From Lactonifactor longoviformis DSM 17459 (lineage in GTDB: Bacteria; Bacillota; Clostridia; Lachnospirales; Lachnospiraceae), in contig NZ_FQVI01000003.1 of the NCBI RefSeq assembly GCF_900129135.1, forward strand, positions 124,001-188,000: a stretch of 64,000 nucleotides of DNA. The letters run 5' to 3'. The position numbers and the translations under genes were made by a program. Shown here piece by piece: positions 25,028 to 33,086 of the stretch; position 1 is the stretch's first letter, and the number at the start of each line of letters is the position of its first letter. Below the pieces are notes generated by a model, which had not been told where the DNA came from, did not search any database, and saw nothing but the letters and a program-made list of their open reading frames with translations.

Positions 25028-25623
25028 GAACGAAAAAATGGTATGATTATCTTTGGATCTGGTCAATTATTTATTTTGCAATGGGGTTCTTTAATATACT
25101 TTTTGCCTGGCTGGGAATGATAGATTTTTTGCTGCCCCTCCTAATTGCTGTATTTGGAAAAAGTAAATGGTTCTGCAATCATCTGTGCGGGAGAGGACAG
25201 CTCTTTGCCCTTCTTGGGGGAAAGCTGAAGCTTTCCAGAAATAAACCCACCCCAAAGTGGATGGTTTCTAAGTGGTTCCGTTACAGTTTTCTGCTCTTTT
25301 TTATGACAATGTTCGGTAATATGGTATTCCAGACCTGGCTGGTGGCATCGGGAACCGCCGGACTGCGGGAGGCTATCAAACTGCTGTGGACCATTCGGGT
25401 ACCCTGGGGATGGACCTACACCGCAGGGGCTGTTTCCCCGTGGATTGCTCAGTTTAGCTTTGGGTTTTACGGACTTATGCTCACCTCTCTGATTATCGGC
25501 CTGGCTGTGATGCTGCTGTATAAGCCCAGGAGCTGGTGTACCTTCTGTCCCATGGGAACTATGACACAGGGAATCTGCAGATTAGAAAACCGCAGAGATA
25601 ATATAGAAAGAGCACAATCATAA
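25024..25623 (+). CDS. Membrane-bound 4Fe-4S protein (NapH/YccM-like)
   Basis: About four to five membrane segments (WIWSIIYFAMGFFNILFAWL, LLPLLIAVFG, SFLLFFMTMFGNMVF, GLMLTSLIIGLAVMLL) with two cytosolic Cys clusters: FCNHLCGRGQLF near residue 52 and WCTFCPMGTMTQ near the C-terminus. This pattern belongs to polyferredoxin-type membrane proteins such as NapH, YccM and NosR-like ones, which move electrons between quinol or ferredoxin and a partner. At 199 residues it is shorter than NapH and lacks its extra ferredoxin motifs, which here are supplied by the separate upstream ferredoxin. ATG 25024 has GGAGG upstream. The terminal redox partner is not in the window. Confidence 0.85.
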   Translation: MRTKKWYDYLWIWSIIYFAMGFFNILFAWLGMIDFLLPLLIAVFGKSKWFCNHLCGRGQLFALLGGKLKLSRNKPTPKWMVSKWFRYSFLLFFMTMFGNMVFQTWLVASGTAGLREAIKLLWTIRVPWGWTYTAGAVSPWIAQFSFGFYGLMLTSLIIGLAVMLLYKPRSWCTFCPMGTMTQGICRLENRRDNIERAQS

Positions 25624-25660
25624 CAGAAAGCACCGGAGGACGGCATATCGGGCCGTGAGA

Positions 25661-25711
25661 AAGCCTCCGCTCCCCTGTATATAATTACACATACAGGGGG
25701 CAGAGGCTTTT
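25661..25711. terminator. Bidirectional terminator between convergent genes
   Basis: A ~19-bp stem with a mismatch (25661-25680 with 25691-25709), 10-nt loop, T-rich after it on the plus strand and AAAG-flanked for the minus strand. It serves the Fe-S gene and the convergent nhaC. Confidence 0.85.
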
Positions 25712-25715
25712 TTCT

Positions 25716-27152
25716 TTACCGCCCAGTTCCATCTGTCGTGTCTGCACTGTCCGAAAGCTGCTTTACTCCCGGCTTTTCCTTCTGGAAAAACCATCCTGTA
25801 AACCCGTACAAAATCATAAGACTAATCGAGATCCAAAAGGAAAAATAGTAGGGGAGAAATTGCCCCCATGTAATTCCCAGGGAAGTGACAATCATGACAT
25901 GGCTGCCGCACCAGGGAACCAGGGCACTGGTGTGCCCTGAGCCTTCCAGGGAGGCACGTGCCAGATCCAGCTTTGTCAGGCCGGCTTTTTCATAGGAATC
26001 TGCGTACATGCTGGAATTCAGGATTACCCCGGTATAGGCAGTACCGCCCAAATATGTTCCGAAGATTCCGGTAAAGACAGTCAGAAGTGTGAGAGGTCCG
26101 CGTTTTTTGGCAATACTTCCAAGCTTTACTGCTATGGCTCTCATAGCCCCCACTGGCTCCAGGGCTCCTGCCAGGGTGAACGCGCAGAAGATGATCATCA
26201 TAATCCCGGCAACTGATAAAAGGCCGCCTCCGCTTAACAGCTTATCCAGACTGGCATCTCCCGTTGATGTAGTATAACCGTTATAAATAGCGTTCATTAC
26301 TTCACCCAGAGCTTTTCCCTGTACGACAACTGCCAGGATAATAGCGACTACTACACCTAAGATAAGTACGGGGAGTACAGGCCTTTGACGTATACTGAAG
26401 AAAATTACCAGAGCCACCGGTAGGAGCAGTAAAAGGCTGATGTGATACTGGCCGTTTATGCCTTCGGTGAGCGTGTTGATTCCGGCAGTATCAATCTTTC
26501 CGCCTGCATAATGAAAACCTATAACGGCAAAGATAACTGCTGCTCCAATGCCTCCCAGACCGCTGGTGGGAAGCATATGTTTCCAGAGATCGAAGATATT
26601 GAGACCGTTCATTGCAGCTCCCAGATTCGTGGTATCTGAGAGAGGACTCCATTTGTCACCCAGCCAGCATCCGCATACGATAGCTCCTCCTGCAAGTCCG
26701 GGAGGGATGCCCATGCCATTGGCAATACCGATAAGAGCCACGCCGAAGGTGGCAACTACCGACCAGGAAGATCCTGTAGCGATTCCCACCAGAGTGGTAA
26801 TTAAAAAAGAAGCTACCAGAAATATAGAGGGGTTCAAAATCTTAAGCCCGTAAACAATCAAGGCGGGAATGGTGCCGGAGGCAAGCCAGGAGGCGCTGAT
26901 AAAACCAACCATGAGCAGTACCAGAAGTGAAGGCATACCCATCTGAAACATTTTTAGTATGCTGCCGAAAATCTCCTCCCATGAAATGTTTAATAGTAGG
27001 ATTCCGTATAGCGATGTAAAGATGGCACACATTAAAATGGATAATCCGGTTGGATATTTACCGATTCCCCAAGCAAAAATTATTACATAAACCAGAAGCA
27101 TAATAATCGCTTCTATAAAAGTGATTTCTCTATTCTGGGAAGTTTTTTTCAT
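25716..27152 (-). CDS. nhaC: NhaC-family Na+/H+ antiporter
   Basis: A membrane antiporter with about eleven hydrophobic segments. Family features are the GIATGSSWSVVATFGVAL stretch and GAIVCGCWLGDKWSPLSDTTNLGA in the core, and LEGSGHTSALVPWCGSHVMI near the C-terminus. At 478 residues it is a usual length. NhaC-family members may also exchange organic ions such as malate/lactate. AAGGAGG lies before the ATG. It is the second gene of an operon with the ornithine-cyclodeaminase-family enzyme 33 bp upstream, so its substrate may be tied to that amino-acid reaction. Confidence 0.9.
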   Translation of the reverse strand: MKKTSQNREITFIEAIIMLLVYVIIFAWGIGKYPTGLSILMCAIFTSLYGILLLNISWEEIFGSILKMFQMGMPSLLVLLMVGFISASWLASGTIPALIVYGLKILNPSIFLVASFLITTLVGIATGSSWSVVATFGVALIGIANGMGIPPGLAGGAIVCGCWLGDKWSPLSDTTNLGAAMNGLNIFDLWKHMLPTSGLGGIGAAVIFAVIGFHYAGGKIDTAGINTLTEGINGQYHISLLLLLPVALVIFFSIRQRPVLPVLILGVVVAIILAVVVQGKALGEVMNAIYNGYTTSTGDASLDKLLSGGGLLSVAGIMMIIFCAFTLAGALEPVGAMRAIAVKLGSIAKKRGPLTLLTVFTGIFGTYLGGTAYTGVILNSSMYADSYEKAGLTKLDLARASLEGSGHTSALVPWCGSHVMIVTSLGITWGQFLPYYFSFWISISLMILYGFTGWFFQKEKPGVKQLSDSADTTDGTGR

Positions 27153-27185
27153 ATAAACCCTCCTTGCTTTGGCAAACGATAGGTA

Positions 27186-28160
27186 TTATAGCTCCAAACG
27201 GGTTCCTTTCCCCATTTTAACCGCTTTTTCGTATATGTATTTACCAAAGGCAATATCTTCACACCCTAATCCAATGTTCATAACCATAATTCTTTCCAGG
27301 GGATTTTCCCTGCCGGGCTTTAGTCCTGCGATAATCTCTCCTGTTTCTGCGTAATAATCAGGAATGCCTCCGGTAAATGCTCCCTGCCTTTGGTACAGTC
27401 TCGCCTGCTCTAAATCATCATTAATAAATTTATCTACGCCAAACAGGACATCATTGTACCATGCACGGCTGGACTCCAGAGGCAGGCATAACACACCTTC
27501 TTTCAGCCATTCCAAGCGGACAATGGGCTGGGTCAATTTTTGCGTGGCAGTAATCAGAATATCAGATTGCCTGGCTGCCTCCTCCGGGGTCTGTGCTGTA
27601 CGGACAGGAATTCCTAATTGGCTTGATAGCTGCTCTTGGGCATGAAGGGCGGCCTCAGGGAAAATATCATATAATAAGACTTCGCTGATTTGGGGAAGCG
27701 CTTCTTTTAGAGCAACGGCATTTGTCTTGCCCTGAACCCCTGCACCGATGATTCCAAGTATCCTGGCATCTGCACTGGCGCAGCGGAGTGCAGATATGCA
27801 GGTAACAGCGGCTGTCCGCATCATCGTAGACCAGGTGGCATCCATAACTGCCAGGGGAAGTCCGGTATCTGCATCATTAATGATCTGCAGTCCTGTAGTC
27901 ACGGGAATTCCTTTCTCACGGTTCGAGGGATATCCTGCCACCCATTTGACACCAATCGCATTCATTGTTTTTAAATAGGCAGGCATTGCATGCATAAAAG
28001 AGTCTGAGTAACGGTGGACGCCTGGCTTAGGGGGATTCTCTACCGTTTTATTTCCATGCTCGGATAAGGCCAGCTCCATACAATGGAAGATTTCTGGCCA
28101 CTGAATATTCAGACTGCAAATGTCTGCTTCTGACAGGTACAAAAAATTATATTTGCCCAT
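27186..28160 (-). CDS. Ornithine cyclodeaminase / mu-crystallin family oxidoreductase
   Basis: The NAD(P)-dependent family includes ornithine cyclodeaminase, ketimine reductase, alanine dehydrogenase and EutC of ectoine use. Visible are the substrate-binding GVKWVAGYPSN segment, the Rossmann motif ILGIIGAGVQGKTNAVAL near residue 130, and the conserved acidic FINDDLEQARLYQRQGA. It has 324 residues, a usual length. AAAGGAGA precedes the ATG. Upstream lie two palindromes fitting a GntR operator, and the GntR gene is next to it. NhaC follows in the same operon and a BCCT carrier is divergent. The set may import and process a betaine- or amino-acid-like compound; this is inference. Confidence 0.88.
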   Translation of the reverse strand: MGKYNFLYLSEADICSLNIQWPEIFHCMELALSEHGNKTVENPPKPGVHRYSDSFMHAMPAYLKTMNAIGVKWVAGYPSNREKGIPVTTGLQIINDADTGLPLAVMDATWSTMMRTAAVTCISALRCASADARILGIIGAGVQGKTNAVALKEALPQISEVLLYDIFPEAALHAQEQLSSQLGIPVRTAQTPEEAARQSDILITATQKLTQPIVRLEWLKEGVLCLPLESSRAWYNDVLFGVDKFINDDLEQARLYQRQGAFTGGIPDYYAETGEIIAGLKPGRENPLERIMVMNIGLGCEDIAFGKYIYEKAVKMGKGTRLEL

Positions 28161-28223
28161 AATACATTCTCCTTTGCTATTTTTTTATTAACTGGTGTAG
28201 GAGACATCTGCGCGCATTGATAT

Positions 28224-28330
28224 CTGGTATACCAGAAGTTGCCGATAAAACAGAAAATACAGAGAATAAAATGTTTAAACTTATGTTTTTGCAAAAAAAA
28301 TAAAAGAATTTGATAAAACTAGTATACCAG
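28224..28330. promoter_or_regulatory. Two GntR-type operator palindromes
   Basis: CTGGTATACCAG (28224-28235) is a perfect 12-bp palindrome, and CTAGTATACCAG (28319-28330) matches it with one change. Their centres are 95 bp apart. The TGGTATACCA form is typical of FCD-type GntR regulators. They lie in the 5' region of the cyclodeaminase operon, next to the GntR gene, so they are its likely binding sites. Confidence 0.7.
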
Positions 28331-28399
28331 TTTGCAAGGAGAATTGCAACTAAAACTTAATAGCTGCAAAAAAAATCCTGCATCGCAGGATTTTATAGC

Positions 28400-29032
28400 T
28401 TATTTCATATTTAAAGTATCCCAAAAAGAATCTGAGGCATTCATAATGTGCTGTGTCATATATTGCCTTGCCATATTTACATCCTGGGTCTCGATAGCCT
28501 GTATCACGTTCTGCCATTCTCTTATGCTGAAATGCCTTCTCTTGGCAGTGATCGCAGACTTAGAAGTGATTCGGTAGATGGTGTCCATCATATCAGTAAT
28601 AATTTTTACAATAGTAAGATTCCCGCAGCGTTCTTTGATAACACTGTGATTATCTGCCTCGGTGAGAATATATTCTTCTATGCCGGCGTTTTCCATTATC
28701 TCACAGTTTATCTTCATACGCTGTATGTCACCTGGGGTTATATTGGGAAAGGCCATTAATACCATACTGGGTTCCAGTATGCTCCGGACCTCAAAATTAT
28801 CTCTTATAGATTTGATGTCTACAGGGGCTACATAAGTACCGCTTTTGGCCCGCACATACAGCCACCCGTCATTTTTTAGCCGGTTAACAGCGCTTCTGAC
28901 CGTTGTCCTGGATGTGTGAAACATATCGCAGAGATACCGTTCGCTTACCCTGGTATCCTCTTTCCATTCTCCCGACAGAATACAGGATTTTACATGTTCA
29001 TATACCTGAACAGCAATTTCTGAATTTTCCAA
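28400..29032 (-). CDS. GntR-family transcriptional regulator with FCD domain
   Basis: An N-terminal winged helix (AVQVYEHVKSCILSGEWKED, then MFHTSRTTVRSAVNRLKNDGW) and an all-helical C-terminal FCD ligand domain with metal-binding-type His/Asp (NHSVIKE, HFSIREW). The frame is open to an ATG at 29125, but a predicted extended -10 (TGCTATACT, minus strand, 29105-29110) lies inside that stretch. Start TTG 29032, preceded by AGGAGG 11 nt upstream, is the better choice, though the spacing is long. Repression of the adjacent cyclodeaminase-nhaC operon, and maybe of the BCCT gene, is likely. The effector is probably a small organic acid or amine. Confidence 0.8.
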   Translation of the reverse strand: MENSEIAVQVYEHVKSCILSGEWKEDTRVSERYLCDMFHTSRTTVRSAVNRLKNDGWLYVRAKSGTYVAPVDIKSIRDNFEVRSILEPSMVLMAFPNITPGDIQRMKINCEIMENAGIEEYILTEADNHSVIKERCGNLTIVKIITDMMDTIYRITSKSAITAKRRHFSIREWQNVIQAIETQDVNMARQYMTQHIMNASDSFWDTLNMK

Positions 29033-29268
29033 AGTAATCTTGCCCTCCTGAGTTTTTAATGGTTTCCCGTCAGCTTTTGAAAGATGTGGGAAACTAATAG
29101 AGATAGTATAGCACAGGAAGCCCAAAATGGCTACTGTGGTAACCAGGCGGAGATGCTCTGGTCTCCGGCAGTCTAAGAGCTTTTCTGAAATATTAGTAAT
29201 ATGGAATTAATTGTAGGATAAAATATGTTTGTTTGTTCTATTTTCAAGACGTTAATTCCGGGTCAGCA

Positions 29269-29321
29269 TTGACGTATCATGATTTTCATGTTACCATTAT
29301 GTTATCACGATAACATAATGG
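29269..29321. promoter_or_regulatory. Promoter and 13+13-bp palindromic operator of the BCCT gene
   Basis: TTGACG (29269-29274), a 17-bp spacer and TACCAT (29292-29297). Starting at 29294, a perfect inverted repeat (CCATTATGTTATC at 29294-29306, two bases, its complement at 29309-29321) covers the -10 and the start region. No T run follows, so it is a protein site more likely than a terminator. The rest of 29033-29436 holds the gntR promoter and no gene. Confidence 0.6.
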
Positions 29322-29436
29322 CGCAGAGGAATCAGCATCTCCAACTGGCATAGATAACTTATACGTCTATAGAAGATTCTGCCATACTCTGTGTAATTAC
29401 CGAGCGTGGATTGAAACAACAGAATGGAGGGTTTTC

Positions 29437-30984
29437 ATGAAGAAAAACAATGCGGAACAGAAATCTGACACTACAAAAGCTGCTAAAACGATAGATACTT
29501 CTATCGTATGTATCGCTGTGGCAGTAACGGTGATAATATCCATTGTGTGTATCGCCTTCTCAGACACCGTATCTGTATGGCTGTCGTCTATCTTTAACTA
29601 TCTGACAAACAAATTAGGATTTACTTTTATCTGGTTTGCTGCTCTGGTTATTGCATTCTGCCTGTTTATTGCTTTCAGCAAATACGGGAAGATTCGCCTG
29701 GGGGCAGATACTGACCGGCCTGAGTATTCCAATATCAGCTGGTTTTCTATGATATTTGCGGCAGGTATGGGAATCGGGCTTGTATTCTGGAGCGTTGCCG
29801 AGCCGTTGAACCATTTTTTTGCTCCGCCGGTAGCAGATCCTGCATCACCGGAGGCAGTTGTGGAATCTCTCAAGTATACCTTCTTCCACTGGGGGATCCA
29901 TCCCTGGGCGCTTTATCTGGCAGTAGCTGTACCAATGGGATATTTTCACTTCAGACAGAAAAAACCAATGCTGGTCAGTTCGGTTTTTACACCCTTTTTA
30001 GAGAACAAATCTTTTAAGAAGCCTCTTCTGAAGGGAATTGACGCTTTTACTATTATTCTGATTCTTATAGGAGTTGCAACCTCCTTTGGATTGGGCAGTC
30101 TTCAGATTGCCAGCGGTCTGGACTACGTTTTTGGCTTTTCAATGGGAGATTTTACTCCTATTTTAATCATTATTGTATTTGCGGTATTGTTTATCATATC
30201 TTCTTCTGCGGGCATCGAGAAGGGGATGAAGAAGCTGAGCAACAGCAATACGGTTATTGTGTTTCTGGTACTGTTTTTTATCCTGTTTACCGGCCCTACG
30301 ATTAATCTGATCAAAAGTACTACGGAAGCCATAGGCGCTTATATCCATCAGCTGATTCCTATGAGTTTCTTCCAGGATGCAGACGGAGCGGTTGCTGCCC
30401 ATACGGGAGAGAACTGGATTGGAAACTGGACCATATTCTACTGGGCCTGGTGGATTACCTGGACTCCATTTGTGGGAAGTTTTATAGCACAGATATCAAA
30501 GGGAAGAACCCTGCGTGAGTTTATTCTGGCGGTTATGTCTATCCCAACGATTCTCAGCTGTATCTGGTTTGGCGTGCTTGGAGGCTCTGCTCTACATATT
30601 GAACTGGAGAACCCGGGAAGTATTGCTGTGAACGGTGTGGTAGATACCAATTCCTCTATTTTTGCCATGCTTTCCACACTGCCGCTGCCTCAGATTATAT
30701 CTGTACTGGTTATCATATCCCTGTCCGTGTTCTTCCTGACCTCAGCGGATGCCGGTGTACAGGTAGTTGCCGTTATGAGTTCACGGGGTATGGAGAATAA
30801 TGACAGAAAGATTAAGATTCTGTGGGGCGTGATTCTGGCAATGCTTTCTATTATGTTTGTTGTAACCGGAGGATTATCTGCAGTTCAGTCATTGTCATTT
30901 GTATTTAGTTTTCCGTTTATGATCCTTATCTGCTTTATGCTGGTATCTTTTTATAAGCAGCTGACCAAGAATGAGCTGAAATAA
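29437..30984 (+). CDS. BCCT-family betaine/carnitine/choline transporter
   Basis: A secondary carrier with 12 predicted membrane segments for quaternary amines. Signatures are FAAGMGIGLVFWSVAEPLNHF, HWGIHPWALY and the Trp-rich substrate box WTIFYWAWWITWTPFVG followed by IAQISKGRTLREF. At 515 residues it is of usual length. The C-terminal tail is short, with no long osmosensory extension as in BetP, which suggests uptake or exchange for catabolism more than osmotic control. Upstream is an unusual long palindrome. The divergent neighbour is a GntR regulator with a cyclodeaminase operon. Confidence 0.93.
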   Translation: MKKNNAEQKSDTTKAAKTIDTSIVCIAVAVTVIISIVCIAFSDTVSVWLSSIFNYLTNKLGFTFIWFAALVIAFCLFIAFSKYGKIRLGADTDRPEYSNISWFSMIFAAGMGIGLVFWSVAEPLNHFFAPPVADPASPEAVVESLKYTFFHWGIHPWALYLAVAVPMGYFHFRQKKPMLVSSVFTPFLENKSFKKPLLKGIDAFTIILILIGVATSFGLGSLQIASGLDYVFGFSMGDFTPILIIIVFAVLFIISSSAGIEKGMKKLSNSNTVIVFLVLFFILFTGPTINLIKSTTEAIGAYIHQLIPMSFFQDADGAVAAHTGENWIGNWTIFYWAWWITWTPFVGSFIAQISKGRTLREFILAVMSIPTILSCIWFGVLGGSALHIELENPGSIAVNGVVDTNSSIFAMLSTLPLPQIISVLVIISLSVFFLTSADAGVQVVAVMSSRGMENNDRKIKILWGVILAMLSIMFVVTGGLSAVQSLSFVFSFPFMILICFMLVSFYKQLTKNELK

Positions 30985-31034
30985 TGCTGTGAACGCAGCG
31001 AGAATAAAACCGCGGCGTATCACGCAGAGACAGG

Positions 31035-31086
31035 AAAAGGCAGCAACAGACCTCAATGAATATCATTGATGCTGTTGCTGCCTTTT
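31035..31086. terminator. Bidirectional terminator between BCCT gene and desulfoferrodoxin
   Basis: AAAAGGCAGCAACAG (31035-31049) pairs with its complement (31072-31086); an inner CAATGA/TCATTG stem extends it. A and T runs flank both sides, so it can serve both convergent genes. Confidence 0.85.
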
Positions 31087-31093
31087 GGCATAT

Positions 31094-31483
31094 TTAGATT
31101 GTGGTTTTCCAGAAACCGTGAAGATTGCAGTATGCGTATGCAGCAACCGGACGGTCGCCGTCACAAAGGAAAAATTCTGCTACAGGTTCTCCGTCGGCCT
31201 TCAGATTAATTCTCTGGCAGCCTTTTTCTGTTTCCAGATAGACCCACTCAATGCTGTGTTCCTCTGACATAGGATGGAATACGCTGCCTACTTTCACAGT
31301 TACCTGACTGCCATTGCATTCTACAACCGGCAGATGTTTTTCCTGCGCCCCGTCAGATGTGTTGGGGGTGAGCTTTTTCAGAGGAATACCGCAGCAGGAA
31401 AATTCTTCTTTCTCACCGCAGATCTCCTCGATCATGATGCCGCACTTATCACAGGCATAAAAGGCAGGTTCTTTTTTGGTCAT
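31094..31483 (-). CDS. Desulfoferrodoxin (2Fe superoxide reductase)
   Basis: Reduces superoxide to peroxide in the cytosol of anaerobes without making oxygen. The N-terminal desulforedoxin domain binds one iron through Cys11, Cys14, Cys30 and Cys31. The C-terminal reductase site has Lys49-His50 (EKHLP), His70 (FHPM), His76 (EEHSIEW), Cys119 and His122 (YCNLHGFWK), all present. The 129-residue length is usual. AAGGAGGG precedes the ATG. It is divergent from the FmdE-family gene, and the shared 31484-31668 region contains that gene's promoter. Confidence 0.96.
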   Translation of the reverse strand: MTKKEPAFYACDKCGIMIEEICGEKEEFSCCGIPLKKLTPNTSDGAQEKHLPVVECNGSQVTVKVGSVFHPMSEEHSIEWVYLETEKGCQRINLKADGEPVAEFFLCDGDRPVAAYAYCNLHGFWKTTI

Positions 31484-31581
31484 AACATAGCCCTCCTTAT
31501 TATAATGTGTCTTATTAAGATGACGCTTATAGTTTCCGCAGTTTTCTTGAAATCATTCTTTTTTCTGTATAAGAGGCTTAA

Positions 31582-31625
31582 TCCCCCGGGGAGGCTTGCG
31601 GCCAAAAAGAGAGGATGTGTATAAT
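31582..31625 (+). promoter_or_regulatory. FmdE-gene promoter carrying the shared CCC/GGG-GGCTTG element (site 1)
   Basis: Element TCCCCCGGGGAGGCTTGCG (31582-31600); its TTGCGG (31596-31601) is the -35, the spacer 18 bp and the -10 TATAAT (31620-31625). The same element is at the predicted promoters of both methyltransferase-ABC operons and of the CsoR-family gene. An operator overlapping the -35 is the simplest reading. Confidence 0.75.
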
Positions 31626-31668
31626 CAGAGGTATGTAACAGAATTATGATAATTCAGGAGGTGCTGGG

Positions 31669-32199
31669 ATGAAAGACAGAGAGACTTTGTGGAAGGAATG
31701 CGCAGCATTTCACGGACATGAGTGCGGAGGGCTGGCTATTGGATACCAGGCTGCTTTGTATGCGGCTGAGCTGCTGGAACTGGGATTTTCAGAGGATGAA
31801 GAGGTGGTATGTGTGACGGAAAATGATTCCTGCGGAGTAGATGCCATCCAGGTGATACTGGGATGCAGTGTGGGAAAAGGAAATCTTTTGTTCCGGCTGA
31901 GGGGAAAGCAGGCGTACTCCTTTTACAATCGCTCCGCAGGGACGGCAGTGCGGCTGGTACTGAAAACAAACCGCGGAAAACGGGGAGGAGACTGGGAGAA
32001 AACAGTAAAAAATGTATCCCCCAAAGAGCTTTTTGATGTGAAGGAGGTAAAAATGCAGCTACCGGAGCGGGCCATGATTTTTCAGTCATATGAATGCGAA
32101 GTATGCCATGAGAATACTGCAGAATCCATGCTCCGCATAGAAAAGGGCAGATATGTATGTCTGGACTGCTGGCATACATATGACAGATTTGGGCTTTAG
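31669..32199 (+). CDS. FmdE-family protein
   Basis: Family of formylmethanofuran dehydrogenase subunit E, common in non-methanogens with no settled role. The N-terminal signature is CAAFHGHECGGLAIGYQA near residues 11-28, with His/Cys that bind metal, followed by CVTENDSCGVDAIQ, a second conserved Cys segment. A C-terminal zinc-ribbon-like part CEVCHEN and CLDC closes the 176 residues. AGGAGG precedes the ATG. It is directly upstream of the first methyltransferase-ABC operon and its promoter carries the same -35 element, so I place it in the same regulon. A metal-carrier or metal-chaperone role is a guess from these ligands and that context. Confidence 0.88.
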   Translation: MKDRETLWKECAAFHGHECGGLAIGYQAALYAAELLELGFSEDEEVVCVTENDSCGVDAIQVILGCSVGKGNLLFRLRGKQAYSFYNRSAGTAVRLVLKTNRGKRGGDWEKTVKNVSPKELFDVKEVKMQLPERAMIFQSYECEVCHENTAESMLRIEKGRYVCLDCWHTYDRFGL

Positions 32200-32213
32200 G
32201 ATATGCAGGAAAG

Positions 32214-32257
32214 AAAGGGAGCCGCTATCCCCCCATGGGGCTTGTGGCTCCCTTTTT
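32214..32257 (+). terminator. Terminator hairpin after the FmdE gene, overlapping site 4
   Basis: AAAGGGAGCC (32214-32223) pairs with GGCTCCCTTT (32246-32255), followed by TT; an inner CCCC/GGGG stem also forms. It overlaps the element at 32228-32246. Confidence 0.7.
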
Positions 32258-32270
32258 GATTTGTTAAAGT
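32228..32270 (+). promoter_or_regulatory. Methyltransferase-ABC operon 1 promoter with shared element (site 4)
   Basis: Element TCCCCCCATGGGGCTTGTG (32228-32246); -35 TTGTGG (32242-32247), a 17-bp spacer, -10 TAAAGT (32265-32270). This is the weakest of the four copies, because it lies in a terminator stem and its -10 is poor, but it stands at the same distance (37 bp from the -10 to the start codon) before the operon. Confidence 0.55.
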
Positions 32271-32306
32271 AATTCTATAAAATAAATTGGAGAAAAAGAG
32301 AATACT

Positions 32307-33086
32307 ATGGCGGAATTATTGGAGAAAATTGCAGAATATTGGAGCACCCGTACCGAGGGGTACTCTGAAGTAAATCATAAAGAACTGGAGGGCATGCAGA
32401 AGGAAGCATGGCTTGGAACGCTTACCGGGCAGTTTCCGCAGATCCCCAAAGAGGAACTGAGAATTCTGGATATCGGAACAGGCCCCGGATTTTTCCCTGT
32501 GATACTGGCAGAAGCGGGGTATCATGTGACGGCTGTGGATTACACAGAGGATATGCTGCACAAGGCCGCGGAGAATGCCGGCTCTCTGGGAGAACGTATC
32601 TCCTTTTACCGGATGGATGCACAGAACCTGGAATTTGAGGACGAGAGCTTTGATGTGATTATTTCCAGAAACCTTACCTGGAATCTGGAGAAACCAGTAC
32701 AGGCGTATCAGGAGTGGTACCGGGTGCTGAGGCCGGGCGGGCGTCTGCTGAATTTTGACGCCAATTGGTATGGATATCTCTACGATGAAACCCAGCGGGA
32801 GGGATATGAGCGGGACAGAAAAAATGTAGAGCAATATCAGCTGGATGATCACTATCTCTGCACAGATATTGACGCAATGGAGGAAATTGCTTTAAAGGTT
32901 CCCCTGTCCCGGATGCAGAGGCCCGAGTGGGATCAGAGCGTGTTGGACAGGATTGGATTCTGTGAGATAAAGGCGGATGTGGATGTTTGGAGGCGTGTGT
33001 GGAGCAAAGAAGAAAAGCTCAATTATGGCTCTACGCCGATGTTTATGATTCAGGGATGTAAAGGACAGGTAGATATACATGCATAA
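32307..33086 (+). CDS. Class I SAM-dependent methyltransferase, first gene of operon 1
   Basis: A cytosolic methyltransferase with motif I ILDIGTGPGFF (residues 53-63), an acidic TAVDYTEDML ribose-binding loop, the motif IV-V region FDVIISRNLTWNL, and VLRPGGRLLNFDANWYGYL. The stretch SRNLTWxLxxPxxAYxEW is almost the same in the C-terminal half of the next gene and, more loosely, in the tandem methyltransferase at 54.5 kb, so these form one subfamily. It has 259 residues. It overlaps the next gene by 8 bp and is followed by a nickel/peptide ABC importer. The substrate is unknown; methylation of a metal ligand or of the imported compound is an inference from context. Confidence 0.88.
   Translation: MAELLEKIAEYWSTRTEGYSEVNHKELEGMQKEAWLGTLTGQFPQIPKEELRILDIGTGPGFFPVILAEAGYHVTAVDYTEDMLHKAAENAGSLGERISFYRMDAQNLEFEDESFDVIISRNLTWNLEKPVQAYQEWYRVLRPGGRLLNFDANWYGYLYDETQREGYERDRKNVEQYQLDDHYLCTDIDAMEEIALKVPLSRMQRPEWDQSVLDRIGFCEIKADVDVWRRVWSKEEKLNYGSTPMFMIQGCKGQVDIHA

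Noticed and set aside
29437-30984. BCCT carrier as an osmotic-stress system
   Set aside because: No long regulatory C-terminus or other osmoprotection gene; the neighbours suggest catabolic use, though this is not proven.
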